A DNA stretch of 64,000 nt from CAXMQS01 sp036446035 (GTDB lineage: Bacteria > Actinomycetota > Acidimicrobiia > Spongiisociales > JAOTWH01): assembly GCA_036446035.1 (NCBI GenBank), contig JAZFSG010000046.1, positions 1 through 64,000 of the forward strand. Direction: 5' to 3'. Each line of letters starts with the position of its first letter. Positions within the stretch are counted from its first letter, which is position 1. This document shows, piece by piece, positions 43,356 through 52,152 of this stretch. A model generated the notes under the pieces. The model saw only the letters and a program-made list of their open reading frames with translations, did no database searches and was not told the origin of the DNA. The position numbers and the translations under genes are program-made.

Positions 43356-44087
43356 TCAAAGAGCGATTCCCCCGTCGACCCTGATCACCTGGCCGGTGAT
43401 ATATCCGGCTTCTTCCGACGAAAGATAACCCACTGCCGACGCCACCTCTTGTGGGGTCCCGAACCGTCCAGCGATCGTCATGTCGCGAGCGGCCTGCTTG
43501 ACCTCGTCGGAAAGGGGCGCCGTCAACTCGGTGTCGATGTAGCCGGGTGCCACGATATTGACGGTGATGGACCGCGAGCCGACTTCCTTGGCTACAGACA
43601 TGGTGAAGCCACCAAGCCCGGCCTTGGCGGCGGCGTAGTTGGCCTGACCGGCGTTGCCGGACAGGCCGGAGACGGAGGAGATCGAGATGACCCGCCCCCA
43701 GCGCGCCTTGACCATGTCCTTCAGAGCAAGGCGGGTGCAGAGAAAGGCCGACCGGAGGTCGACGCGCAGCACCTCGTCCCAGTCCTCTGTCGACATCCGC
43801 ATCACCAGGCCATCGCGGGTCACTCCGGCGTTGTTGACGAGGATGGCGACAGGTCCGAGCTCCGAGCGCACCGCCTCGAAGACGGCTTCGACGGCGTCTT
43901 CGTCGCCGACGTCTCCGGCGAACGCGACGGCACTTCCCCCCGCCTCCTCGATATTGGCCACGACATCTTTTGCGGCATCGACATTCGTCGAGAAGTTCAC
44001 GGCAACTTGGTGACCACGCCGCGCCAGCTCGACGGAGATCGCCCTGCCGATGCCCCGCGAGCCACCAGTGACGACGGCGACGCTCAA
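43356..44087 (-). CDS. fabG: 3-oxoacyl-ACP reductase
   Basis: A 243-aa short-chain dehydrogenase reducing beta-ketoacyl-ACP with NADPH. Motifs: VTGGSRGIGRA (cofactor), NNAG, the catalytic Ser in SISSVSG, and YAAAK (Tyr/Lys). The start is a TTG at 44087 in a TTGA overlap with the fabH stop, because no ATG or GTG falls at the conserved N-terminus. Confidence 0.94.
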   Translation of the reverse strand: MSVAVVTGGSRGIGRAISVELARRGHQVAVNFSTNVDAAKDVVANIEEAGGSAVAFAGDVGDEDAVEAVFEAVRSELGPVAILVNNAGVTRDGLVMRMSTEDWDEVLRVDLRSAFLCTRLALKDMVKARWGRVISISSVSGLSGNAGQANYAAAKAGLGGFTMSVAKEVGSRSITVNIVAPGYIDTELTAPLSDEVKQAARDMTIAGRFGTPQEVASAVGYLSSEEAGYITGQVIRVDGGIAL

Positions 44088-45154
44088 GCGCCCCGTCCGT
44101 ACAGCTCGAGGTTGGGTGCCAGTAGCTCGAGAGCCGTGACATCGCTTGGTGCAAGACCGGCATCGCTGACACCGAGGGGCTCGACTCGCGGGCCCCACTT
44201 GACGGCGGCTGCTGCCCAACTCAAGCCGCCGCCGAAGGCCGTCATGACCAGGTTGGCGCCGGGCCGAATCCGCTTCTCCTCGAGGGCTTCGGTGATGGCG
44301 ATCGGAATGGTCGCCGCCGACGTGTTGCCGTAGGAAGCGATGTTGACGAAGACCTTCTCCGGAGGAAGCTGCATCCGGCGGGCGGTGGCATCAATGATCC
44401 GAACGTTGGCCTGATGGGGCACCAGGAGGTCGACGTCGTCGAGCGTCCAGCCGGCCTCCTCCACTACATTGGTCGAAGCCTCGCCCATCTTGGTCACGGC
44501 CTGCTTGAAGACTTCCGGTCCGTCCATGGTCAGGTCGGGCAACAGATTGTGACCGGGTCCAGACTCGGATCCCGTGTTGCCGGCGCAGAGGATGTCGCCT
44601 TGCGACCCGTCAGATCCAAGCTCCATGGCCAGCACCCCGGCCTCGTCATCAGTTGCCTCAACAACGATCGCGCCTGCCCCGTCGCCGAAGAGCACAGCCG
44701 TGTTGCGTCGCGTGAAGTCGAGCCACGGCGTCAGCCGCTCCGCCCCGATGACAAGGGCCTTGGAGGCGGCTCCCGCCCTAACCATCTTGTCGGCGGTCGA
44801 GTAGGCGTAGATGAACCCCGAACAGGCGGCGTTGATGTCCATCGCCCCGGCGCGGGTCGCACCGATCATGTCCTGCACTTTGGAGCTGGACGCGGGGAGG
44901 AGCTTGTCGGGCGTGCAGGTTGCCAAGATCACCAGGTCGATCTGGGATCCTTCGAGTCCGGCGGCAGCCAATGCTCGCTCGGCCGCCACCCACGCCAGGT
45001 CCGTAACCGGAACATGGCTGACGCGACGCTCCTTGATGCCAGTTCGCGTCGTTATCCATTCGTCGTTGGTGTCAGCGATCTGTTCCAGATCGGCATTTGA
45101 CAGGATGGCTGGTGGGGTGCACTTCCCCCAACCTGTGATCATGGCGTGACGCAT
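44084..45154 (-). CDS. fabH: beta-ketoacyl-ACP synthase III
   Basis: A 356-aa initiating condensing enzyme. The Cys-His-Asn triad is in NAACSGF, PHQANVRI and SYGNTSAA. I prefer the ATG at 45154 because GAGGGAG lies 5 nt upstream and it opens at the conserved N-terminus (MITGWG). An ATG at 45175 that overlaps the fabD stop is the alternative. Confidence 0.94.
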   Translation of the reverse strand: MRHAMITGWGKCTPPAILSNADLEQIADTNDEWITTRTGIKERRVSHVPVTDLAWVAAERALAAAGLEGSQIDLVILATCTPDKLLPASSSKVQDMIGATRAGAMDINAACSGFIYAYSTADKMVRAGAASKALVIGAERLTPWLDFTRRNTAVLFGDGAGAIVVEATDDEAGVLAMELGSDGSQGDILCAGNTGSESGPGHNLLPDLTMDGPEVFKQAVTKMGEASTNVVEEAGWTLDDVDLLVPHQANVRIIDATARRMQLPPEKVFVNIASYGNTSAATIPIAITEALEEKRIRPGANLVMTAFGGGLSWAAAAVKWGPRVEPLGVSDAGLAPSDVTALELLAPNLELYGRGA

Positions 45155-45174
45155 TGGGCTCCCTCGGGTGGCCA

Positions 45175-46110
45175 TCAGTCTACGGGCAGCTTGAGTTGTG
45201 ATGCGGCTTGAGAGATCGTCTCGGCGTCGGCCGCCGCGGCAGTGATCGCTCCGTCAACGGAACGACGCGCCATACCGGTGGTCACGTTGCCGGGGCCGAG
45301 ATGCACGAATGCCCCAACACCTGCCGCTCCCATCGCCACCAGCGAGTCGCCGAAGCGAACAGGCGACGTCAACTGACGCGCCAGCGAGTCGGCGATATCG
45401 GAGCCGTATGGCATGGCGTCGGTATTACTCCACACCGGAAAGGCCGGGCCGTCGAAGTGCTGGCCCGCCAGCTCAACTCGGAAGGCTGCGGCCGCGCCAT
45501 CCATGAGCGGAGTGTGGAACGCCCCTGCCACCTCGAGAGGCACCACCCGGCGCAGGCCGAGCTCGGTGGCCCCCGAGACCAGCCAGGCGATGTCGGATTC
45601 GGCACCGGCCAATACCGTTTGCCCCGGCGCATTGAGGTTGGCTACCCACAGCTGGCCGCCATCGTCACGCCTTGCCGCGCAGATGCCTTCGAGTTCGTCC
45701 ACCTCGGCGCCCATCACCGCTGCCATGCCTGAAGCGGTGTCGGCCGCTGCCGCTGCCATCGCTTGCCCTCGCTTGGCGACGAGGGCGAGGCCATCGAAGA
45801 AGTCGAGCACCCCGGCGGCAGCCAGGGCCGTGTATTCACCCAGGGAGTGACCTGCGGCGGCGCTCGGGGGTTGAGCAACCGACTCTCTCCACAGCTCCCA
45901 CGCCACGTATGAGAGGGCGTAGAGGGCAGGCTGCGCGACATCTGTTCGCGTCAGGTGGTCGGCGGGCCCCTCCAGGCAGGCAGTCCGCAGCGACCAGCCG
46001 AGCACCTCGTCCGTTCGCGGTCCGAGTAGATCCGGCCGTTCCTCGAAGAGAGAGCCTCCCATCCCGACGAACTGACTCCCCTGTCCCGGGAACAACACTG
46101 CATACTCCAT
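45175..46110 (-). CDS. fabD: malonyl-CoA:ACP transacylase
   Basis: A 311-aa acyltransferase loading malonyl groups on ACP. It begins YAVLFPGQGSQFVGMG. The catalytic Ser is in GHSLGEYTAL and the catalytic His in AFHTPLM. First gene of the fabD-fabH-fabG-acpP-fabF operon, so one transcript supplies the chain-initiation and elongation core; the dehydratase and enoyl reductase are elsewhere. Confidence 0.95.
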   Translation of the reverse strand: MEYAVLFPGQGSQFVGMGGSLFEERPDLLGPRTDEVLGWSLRTACLEGPADHLTRTDVAQPALYALSYVAWELWRESVAQPPSAAAGHSLGEYTALAAAGVLDFFDGLALVAKRGQAMAAAAADTASGMAAVMGAEVDELEGICAARRDDGGQLWVANLNAPGQTVLAGAESDIAWLVSGATELGLRRVVPLEVAGAFHTPLMDGAAAAFRVELAGQHFDGPAFPVWSNTDAMPYGSDIADSLARQLTSPVRFGDSLVAMGAAGVGAFVHLGPGNVTTGMARRSVDGAITAAAADAETISQAASQLKLPVD

Positions 46111-46183
46111 GCCCGTCTGACTCCCCCCTATCGCCGACCGTTACCCGCTTGATTGTCCGCAGACGGGTGCCGATGATTGGCGA

Positions 46184-46861
46184 ATGCGCCCTGCCTACGC
46201 CGCTGCCCTTGTCGTCGCCATCGTTGCCGGCATCTTCGGGTTGCAAAGAGCCTCCCGGTTCGCGCCTGGAGCTGACGCCACCGTCAGGGCACTGACGACA
46301 GAGCCCGTGCTGGTGCAGCTCGACTTCTCTCCCGATGCTGACGAAACGACGACGGCGCTGGTGCGCGCCTTGGGCGCCGCGGCCTCCACGGAGTCGCAGG
46401 AGGAGATCGCCGACGAGCTGGCGGCCCTGGCGAAGGACTCCAAGTTCATCGAACGCGTAACGACCGAGGCCATCCAGCGCCTCGACACGGACGCCGCCGC
46501 GCTCGCCTTCTCGACGACCAGGGTTGATGGAGAGGGCGACGTCGTCACGATCATCGGGATAACCATCGAGATCCTCCCCCGGGGTCATCGTGACGGCATC
46601 AGCAGGGCCCACGAGGACGGTCACGCCGCAGTGAACAACGGCATCATCGAGAACTGCGGGGCGAGCATCGTTGCGTTCGAGGTGGGTGGCGGCACGACCG
46701 GCAACAGGCTCGTTGAGGCGATCAACGATCACATCGCGGCTCTCGAAGAACGAGCCCACGCCTATTACCACGGCGACGTCAGGGAAGGGGTCCTCGGGAG
46801 CCACGACAGAGCAGCGCGTCGGGCCATCGAGTCTCTGGAGCGCAACGGCTGCGTCGTCTAG
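46184..46861 (+). CDS. exported protein with HExxH motif, possible metallopeptidase
   Basis: A 225-aa protein with an N-terminal signal or anchor helix (AAALVVAIVAGIFGL). The C-terminal half holds HEDGH at 143-147, an HExxH zinc motif, followed by a second His cluster, AHAYYHGD (191-198), in a helix-loop that could supply the third ligand, as in DUF922-like predicted secreted peptidases. The rest is not recognised. It is divergent from fabD and ends in a CTAG overlap with the threonine aldolase gene. Confidence 0.6.
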   Translation: MRPAYAAALVVAIVAGIFGLQRASRFAPGADATVRALTTEPVLVQLDFSPDADETTTALVRALGAAASTESQEEIADELAALAKDSKFIERVTTEAIQRLDTDAAALAFSTTRVDGEGDVVTIIGITIEILPRGHRDGISRAHEDGHAAVNNGIIENCGASIVAFEVGGGTTGNRLVEAINDHIAALEERAHAYYHGDVREGVLGSHDRAARRAIESLERNGCVV

Positions 46862-47895
46862 TCGGCGGCGGCGGCTGTGATGATCTCCAACGCCTTGGTG
46901 GCGTCTGGAGCGGTCACACCCAGGTGAAAGACGATGCGGATCGTGTTCGATCCCGTTGGCAAGAGGTTGACGCCGTTGGCCCGACAAGTTGTGGAGAACT
47001 CAGCAGCCGACTTCTCCGTCACTCGGAAGTAGACCATGTTGGTAACGACGGTCTCGAGGTCAACGTCGAGTCCGGCGGCGTTGGCGATACCGGCGGCGAC
47101 ACTCTTCGCGTTGTCATGATCCTCCGTAAGTCTCTGGCGATGGTTGGTGATGGCGTAGGCAGCGCCGGCAGCCATCATTCCCGCCTGGCGGAAGCCGCCG
47201 CCGTACATCTGCTTGAACCGCCTGGCTCGATCGATCACCGCGCGATCGCCTACAAGAGCTGAGCCAACTGGTGCGCCGAGACCCTTGGAAAAGCACACGC
47301 TGACAGTGTCGAAGCCATACGCGTATTCACTCTCGGCGATTCCAGTGGCGGCCGACGCGTTCCACAGTCGAGCGCCATCGAGGTGCGTGCCCAGGCCCAG
47401 CTCGCCCGCTGTCGCAGCCACGGCGTGCAGATCCTGTAGTGACCAGATGGCGCCACCGGCACCGTTGTGGGTGTTCTCAGCGGCAAGCAACGTGACCGGC
47501 TGGAACAGAGCTCCTGGCATCCCCGCGGGCGGCTCGGGGACGGCACGACGCACCTCCTCCGCGGTGAAGGTGCCCCTTGTCGAGTCCAGCTCTTTGATCG
47601 TCACTCCGGCGAGAGCATTGGCGGCCCCCAGCTCGTTGGTGTTGATGTGGGCCCTGGCTGCAGCCAGCACAACATCACCCGATTCGGTGTGAGCGCGGAT
47701 CGCCACCTGGTTCGACATGGTTCCCGTCGGCATGTAGATGGCGTCTTCCTTGCCGAGGAGCTCGCTAACCATCTCCTCGAGCGCCAACACGCTCGGGTCG
47801 TCGTGGTAGACGTCGTCGCCAACCGGAGCATCGGCGATGGCCTGGCGCATCTCAGGGGTCGGTTGGGTCACCGTGTCGCTGCGAAGGTCGATCAT
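46858..47895 (-). CDS. ltaE: low-specificity L-threonine aldolase
   Basis: A 345-aa PLP enzyme cleaving L-threonine or allo-threonine to glycine and acetaldehyde. It begins MIDLRSDTVTQPTPEM, has GDDVYHDDPSV, HLDGARLWNAS and the PLP Lys in VSVCFSKGLGAPVG. The ATG at 47895 is chosen over an in-frame extension that reaches into the divergent glgP promoter. Confidence 0.93.
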   Translation of the reverse strand: MIDLRSDTVTQPTPEMRQAIADAPVGDDVYHDDPSVLALEEMVSELLGKEDAIYMPTGTMSNQVAIRAHTESGDVVLAAARAHINTNELGAANALAGVTIKELDSTRGTFTAEEVRRAVPEPPAGMPGALFQPVTLLAAENTHNGAGGAIWSLQDLHAVAATAGELGLGTHLDGARLWNASAATGIAESEYAYGFDTVSVCFSKGLGAPVGSALVGDRAVIDRARRFKQMYGGGFRQAGMMAAGAAYAITNHRQRLTEDHDNAKSVAAGIANAAGLDVDLETVVTNMVYFRVTEKSAAEFSTTCRANGVNLLPTGSNTIRIVFHLGVTAPDATKALEIITAAAAD

Positions 47896-47920
47896 GGGTC
47901 GCGAGCTTAGGTGGAGGACC

Positions 47921-47949
47921 TTGAGTGAGTCGGCCGCGGTGTCCACAAT
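47921..47949 (+). promoter_or_regulatory. glgP promoter
   Basis: TTGAGT (47921-47926) and CACAAT (47944-47949) are separated by exactly 17 nt. A transcript starting about 8 nt downstream would begin at the GTG at 47958, which would make the gene leaderless. Confidence 0.5.
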
Positions 47950-47957
47950 GCACCGTC

Positions 47958-50033
47958 GTGACTATGAGAGACCGGATACCGGTCGGGCCGGGAAGCCCGA
48001 TGCACGTGCCAGGGACGTTCCCCGGTCTCTACGACCTCGCCCACAACCTGTGGTGGAGCTGGGACACACCGGCTCGAAGACTGTGGGCCGACATCGACGA
48101 CCACCGGTGGCGCGAGAATCGCAATCCACTCAGCCTGCTGGCTGCGGTTGAGCGTGAACGCTGGGCTGCTCTTACCGACGATCCCGCCTTCGCGGCTCGC
48201 TACAAAGACGTGCTCGGACGCTTCACCGAGTACCTCGCCTCCACGGACACCTGGTACGCAACGGCTCACGGCGACAAGCTGAACGCCGGAATCGCTTACC
48301 TGTCGGCCGAGTTCGGCGTGCACGCATCGCTGCCCTTTTACTCGGGCGGCCTCGGAGTTCTGGCCGGCGACCACGCCAAGGCCGCCTCAGACCTCGGCCT
48401 TCCCCTGGTCGGCGTTGGGCTCTTTTACCGACGCGGCTACTTCCGCCAGGAGGTAGACCAGGATGGCGAACAGCAACATCACTACGCCCACATAGAGCTG
48501 TCGAGGCGACCAGTCCGTCCGGTCCTCGACGGAAACGGGAAGGCGCTGCAGGTCGCGATCGAGTTGCCCGATCGATCGGTCGCCGCCGCGGTGTGGCGCG
48601 TCGATGTCGGGCGAGTGCCACTGGTCCTGCTCGACACCGACGTCGAGGACAACCACCCTGCAGATCGGCCGATCACGCACACGCTCTATGTTCGCAATCG
48701 TGAGGCGCGGCTGACGCAAGAGCTCGTCCTGGGGATCGGCGCCGTTCGCGTGCTCGACGCCCTCGACATCCAACCTGCGGTGTGGCACATCAACGAGGGC
48801 CACGCCGCCTTCAGTCTCCTGGAACGACTCGGAGCAGCCGACGATCCCAGCACGGTCGCTGCGAACTCGATCTTCACACTCCATACCCCGGTGCCGGCGG
48901 GAAACGAGGTGTTCGACCTCGCTCTCGTCGAGGACTACGCCAAGGTGGCGCTTCCGCAGGTCGCCTGGGAAACAGCCCGCGAGCTGGCCGCAGCTCCTCA
49001 CAACGGAGGATTCAACCTCAGCTCGCTCGCCATCAGGCTCACCTCCCATACGAACGGTGTCAGCCGGCGCCACGCCGAGGTGGCATCGGGTGACTGGTCG
49101 GATCTCATCGGCGGTCCGGCGGAGGCCATTACCAACGCCATCCACCTTCCAACATGGACCGGACCCCGGATGGCCGAGCTCTGGGAGGCGAAACTGGGAG
49201 ATGCCTGGTACTCACTGGTCGCCGACCCCGCCTCCGCAGCTGAGATCAGGAGCGTTCCCGCCGCCGACATGTGGAGTGCTCACATGTATCAGAAGACGGA
49301 GATGTCGGACGAGCTGAGGCTCCGCTTGGTTGAGCAAGGCGCCCGCCAGGGAGCGCCATCGGGTCACCTGCGGCGACTCGCAGCTTCCCTTCCTCCGGAG
49401 CGCCTCACGATCGTCTTTGCCCGCCGATTCGCAACCTACAAGCGAGCCCACCTCTTGTTCACGGACATGGATCGGCTTGGTTCCATCCTCACAGCCCCCG
49501 ATCGTCCGGTGCAGGTCGTATTCGCAGGGAAGGCCCATCCGGCCGATCGCGAAGGTCAGCGGATCATCGAATCGGTCATGGGCATAGCCACACACGGTGC
49601 GCTGATGGATCATGTGTTCTTCATAGAGAACTACGACATGGACCTCGCCCGCTTTCTGGTGCGGGGAACGGATGTCTGGTTGAACAACCCGCGGCCCCCG
49701 AAGGAGGCCTCAGGTACCTCCGGTATGAAGGCAGCTGCCAACGGCGCCCTCAACCTGTCCGTCCTCGACGGATGGTGGCTCGAGGGCTACAACGGCGACA
49801 ACGGCTGGGGATGGGGCGCCACGGCGGGTTCCGACGCCGAGGACGCAGCAGAGCTCTACGACCTGCTCGAGCATCAGGTCGTACCGCAGTACTACGACGT
49901 TGACCCCAGCGGAGTCCCGTTGCGCTGGGTGGAGATGATGAAGGAGTCCATGGCCAGCCTCGTCGGCCCCTTCAGTGCGACCCGCATGCTCGTCGACTAC
50001 ACGGAGAAGGCCTACACCCGGTTCGCCAGGTAG
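47958..50033 (+). CDS. glgP: alpha-glucan (glycogen/maltodextrin) phosphorylase
   Basis: A 691-aa GT35 phosphorylase releasing glucose 1-phosphate from alpha-1,4-glucans. It is of the short bacterial/archaeal type: N-terminal GLYDLAHNLWWSW, GIAYLSAEFG, a glucan-site HINEGHAAF, and PLP-Lys motif EASGTSGMKAAANG with NPRPPKE before it. The start could be GTG 47958 (leaderless) or ATG 47964. The product feeds glycolysis through the PFK genes or the pentose pathway through zwf. Confidence 0.93.
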   Translation: MTMRDRIPVGPGSPMHVPGTFPGLYDLAHNLWWSWDTPARRLWADIDDHRWRENRNPLSLLAAVERERWAALTDDPAFAARYKDVLGRFTEYLASTDTWYATAHGDKLNAGIAYLSAEFGVHASLPFYSGGLGVLAGDHAKAASDLGLPLVGVGLFYRRGYFRQEVDQDGEQQHHYAHIELSRRPVRPVLDGNGKALQVAIELPDRSVAAAVWRVDVGRVPLVLLDTDVEDNHPADRPITHTLYVRNREARLTQELVLGIGAVRVLDALDIQPAVWHINEGHAAFSLLERLGAADDPSTVAANSIFTLHTPVPAGNEVFDLALVEDYAKVALPQVAWETARELAAAPHNGGFNLSSLAIRLTSHTNGVSRRHAEVASGDWSDLIGGPAEAITNAIHLPTWTGPRMAELWEAKLGDAWYSLVADPASAAEIRSVPAADMWSAHMYQKTEMSDELRLRLVEQGARQGAPSGHLRRLAASLPPERLTIVFARRFATYKRAHLLFTDMDRLGSILTAPDRPVQVVFAGKAHPADREGQRIIESVMGIATHGALMDHVFFIENYDMDLARFLVRGTDVWLNNPRPPKEASGTSGMKAAANGALNLSVLDGWWLEGYNGDNGWGWGATAGSDAEDAAELYDLLEHQVVPQYYDVDPSGVPLRWVEMMKESMASLVGPFSATRMLVDYTEKAYTRFAR

Positions 50034-50054
50034 GGCAGGCTGGGCGCTTCGTCG

Positions 50055-51227
50055 CTACAGGCGGTCGAGGGATCGCCGCAGGTTGCGGACCGCCTGGTTG
50101 ATTCGCTTGGTGTTCTCGACGAGGGCGAATCGGACATGACGGTCTCCCGACGGCCCGAAGCCGATACCGGGTGACACCGCAACCTTCGACTCCTCGAGCA
50201 GCTTCACCGCGAAGTCGAGTGACCCCATGTCTGCGTACGGACCGGGGATCTCGGCCCACAGGAACATGGTTCCCTGTGGCCGATCGACCTTCCAGCCTGC
50301 CCGGTTGAGGCCGTCGACCAGCGCGTCACGCCGCTCTCTGTACACGGCGGACACCTCGGCGGGATAGTCATCGCACTCGTTGAGGGCGATTATCGATGCG
50401 ATCTGGATCGGCTGGAAGGTGCCGTAATCGAGGTAGGACTTGAGTTTGGCCAGTGCTGCCACCATCTCGGCATTGCCGACGACGAATCCGACGCGCCATC
50501 CCGCCATCGAATGGCCCTTCGACATCGTGTACAGCTCGACACCGACGTCGGTAGCACCCGGCACCTCGAGCATGCTCGGAGGCTGGTAGCCGTCGAAGAT
50601 GATGTCGGCGTAGGCGTGATCGTGCACCAGCATCACTTCATGCTCCCTGGCGAAGGCGACGAGCTTGGCGAAGAAGTCGATATCGACGCACGCCGTCGTC
50701 GGGTTGTGCGGGAACGAGGTCAGGATGACCCGTGGCCGCACCGTGGAGCTCCGAAACGCTTCGGTGAGACGCTCGAAAAAGTCTGAGTCGACAGTTAGGT
50801 GCACCCGCAGCACGTCCGCGCCCGCCATCGCCGGCGCGTAAATGTGGATCGGATAAGACGGCTCTGGCACGAGAGCGACGTCACCCGGCTCGACTAGCGT
50901 CCACATCAGGTGCGACAGGCCCTCCTTGGCACCGATCGTCGTGATCACCTGTGTGTCAGGGTCGAGTTCGACGCCGAAGCGGCGCAGATAGCGGTCGGCG
51001 ACCGCCTTGCGCAGGTTGGGAATCCCCCGCGACGACGAGTAGGCGTGATTCGTCGGACGCCTCGCGGCTTCGATCAGTTTGTCGACGACCACCTGAGGCG
51101 ATGGAACATCCGGATTGCCGAAGCCGAGATCGATGACGTCGTCTCCGACGCGACGCCTGGCGGCCTTCAGCTCGTTGATGGTCGAGAACACGTATGGCGG
51201 CAGACTGCCGATGCGGCGGAATTCCAA
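50055..51227 (-). CDS. class I/II aminotransferase, AlaC-like
   Basis: A 390-aa PLP aminotransferase. FRRIGSLPPYVFSTINELK, IDLGFGNPDVPSP, SSSRGIPNLRKA, PHNPTTACVD and the PLP Lys in TMSKGHSMAGWRVG are close to the AlaC branch (glutamate-pyruvate/alanine transaminase). No ATG falls at the N-terminus; an AGGAGG (plus coordinates 51232-51237) 4 nt before the TTG at 51227 decides the start. It is convergent with glgP, 21 nt apart. Confidence 0.88.
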   Translation of the reverse strand: MEFRRIGSLPPYVFSTINELKAARRRVGDDVIDLGFGNPDVPSPQVVVDKLIEAARRPTNHAYSSSRGIPNLRKAVADRYLRRFGVELDPDTQVITTIGAKEGLSHLMWTLVEPGDVALVPEPSYPIHIYAPAMAGADVLRVHLTVDSDFFERLTEAFRSSTVRPRVILTSFPHNPTTACVDIDFFAKLVAFAREHEVMLVHDHAYADIIFDGYQPPSMLEVPGATDVGVELYTMSKGHSMAGWRVGFVVGNAEMVAALAKLKSYLDYGTFQPIQIASIIALNECDDYPAEVSAVYRERRDALVDGLNRAGWKVDRPQGTMFLWAEIPGPYADMGSLDFAVKLLEESKVAVSPGIGFGPSGDRHVRFALVENTKRINQAVRNLRRSLDRL

Positions 51228-51299
51228 CGGTCCTCCTAAATCCCAGAAATCGTACAGAGCCAACGCCCAGGTTCGCCGTACCAAGGGAGTGGTGCTGGC
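51228..51299. other. gap between alaC-like and ykvA-like genes
   Basis: This 72-base gap holds the strong AGGAGG of the aminotransferase gene (51232-51237). I see no other structure. Confidence 0.3.
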
Positions 51300-51686
51300 C
51301 TAAGGAAGCGGTGCTGCCCACTCCAGGGCCCGGCGCAGCGGCGGCGGCGCCAGCGCCGCAGCCGCATCCACGAGCGCCTGAACGCTCTCGAGCACGGGCT
51401 GCCCGCCGTCCCAGTGTTCCTCGAGAATCTCGGTGCCCGCAGCGTCGGCGAGGCGCTTCAGCCCAGACGCAACCACGATGATGTCATCGACCTGACCCAG
51501 GAACGGAATGAAGTCGGGGATCAGGTCGATCGGAGAGATCGTGTAGCCAAGAGTCGCCAGGGCCAGCACTCGAGCCCGGAACGGGACGCGGCTATCGGCG
51601 ACGAGGCGCCCGTATAGCTTGAGCAGGTTGGGGACCAGCGCCGCCGCCTGGCGTGCGGCATCCTTCCATTCGTCTCGAGTCGTCAT
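51300..51686 (-). CDS. YkvA family protein (DUF1232)
   Basis: A 128-aa protein with the DUF1232 core ATLGYTISPIDLIPDFIPFLG, a hydrophobic stretch likely embedded in or lying on the membrane, followed by an amphipathic C-terminal half. Function unknown. The ATG at 51686 has no ribosome-binding site but TACCGT 6 nt upstream. The same 13-base element precedes dinB. Confidence 0.88.
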   Translation of the reverse strand: MTTRDEWKDAARQAAALVPNLLKLYGRLVADSRVPFRARVLALATLGYTISPIDLIPDFIPFLGQVDDIIVVASGLKRLADAAGTEILEEHWDGGQPVLESVQALVDAAAALAPPPLRRALEWAAPLP

Positions 51687-51692
51687 CGCGCA

Positions 51693-51698
51693 ACGGTA
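51693..51698 (-). promoter_or_regulatory. TANNNT -10 box of ykvA-like gene, predicted leaderless
   Basis: Minus-strand TACCGT 6 nt before the ATG at 51686, within TCGGTACCGTTGC, identical to the dinB promoter element. Confidence 0.55.
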
Positions 51699-51706
51699 CC
51701 GAGCAG

Positions 51707-52141
51707 CTATTCGGCCTCGGCGCGCCTCCGCAGCGATCGCAAGGCCGTCGTAACTATGTGGCGCTCTGCCTGCGAGCGCAGGAAGCCGGGCACATTGAAC
51801 GCCGGCGTCACTGCCAGGGCGTAAACGACCTCGGTACCGCCGTCCTCGGTCTCGGTGAAGCGGTAGGAACCTTCCATCTCCTCGATGTCCTCGCCGGGCT
51901 CTGCCCGCCACGTCATCTGGTTGGGCGCGTCGTAGGTGTAGTCGAGAACGTAACTGATCCTCCTCACCATGGCCTCAACGTCGAAGCGTGCGGACGTGGC
52001 ACGACCCTCGGCGTCGGTCTCGAGGATCTCAACCCCCTTGACGCCCTCGGCCCATTCGGGGTAGCTCGCCAGGTCGGCGGCAACTGCGAACAGCTGCTGT
52101 GGCGTCGCCGTCGATACGGCGGTACGGACTGTTCCTTCCAT
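51707..52141 (-). CDS. SRPBCC / polyketide-cyclase-like protein
   Basis: A 144-aa single-domain START-like fold (AVAADLASYPEWAEGVKGVE near the N-terminus; DIEEMEGSYRFTETEDGG; C-terminal helix). Members bind hydrophobic ligands or act on CoQ-like lipids; the ligand here is unknown. The ATG at 52141 is used because the conserved N-terminus follows. It is 11 nt after the metallophosphoesterase gene and likely co-transcribed. Confidence 0.85.
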   Translation of the reverse strand: MEGTVRTAVSTATPQQLFAVAADLASYPEWAEGVKGVEILETDAEGRATSARFDVEAMVRRISYVLDYTYDAPNQMTWRAEPGEDIEEMEGSYRFTETEDGGTEVVYALAVTPAFNVPGFLRSQAERHIVTTALRSLRRRAEAE

Positions 52142-52152
52142 CGCCACGGAGG

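Noticed and set aside
45836..46987. A 383-codon minus-strand frame opposite the HEDGH gene
   Set aside because: Overlaps fabD and ltaE ends and has no motif. The plus-strand gene has a signal helix and HExxH.
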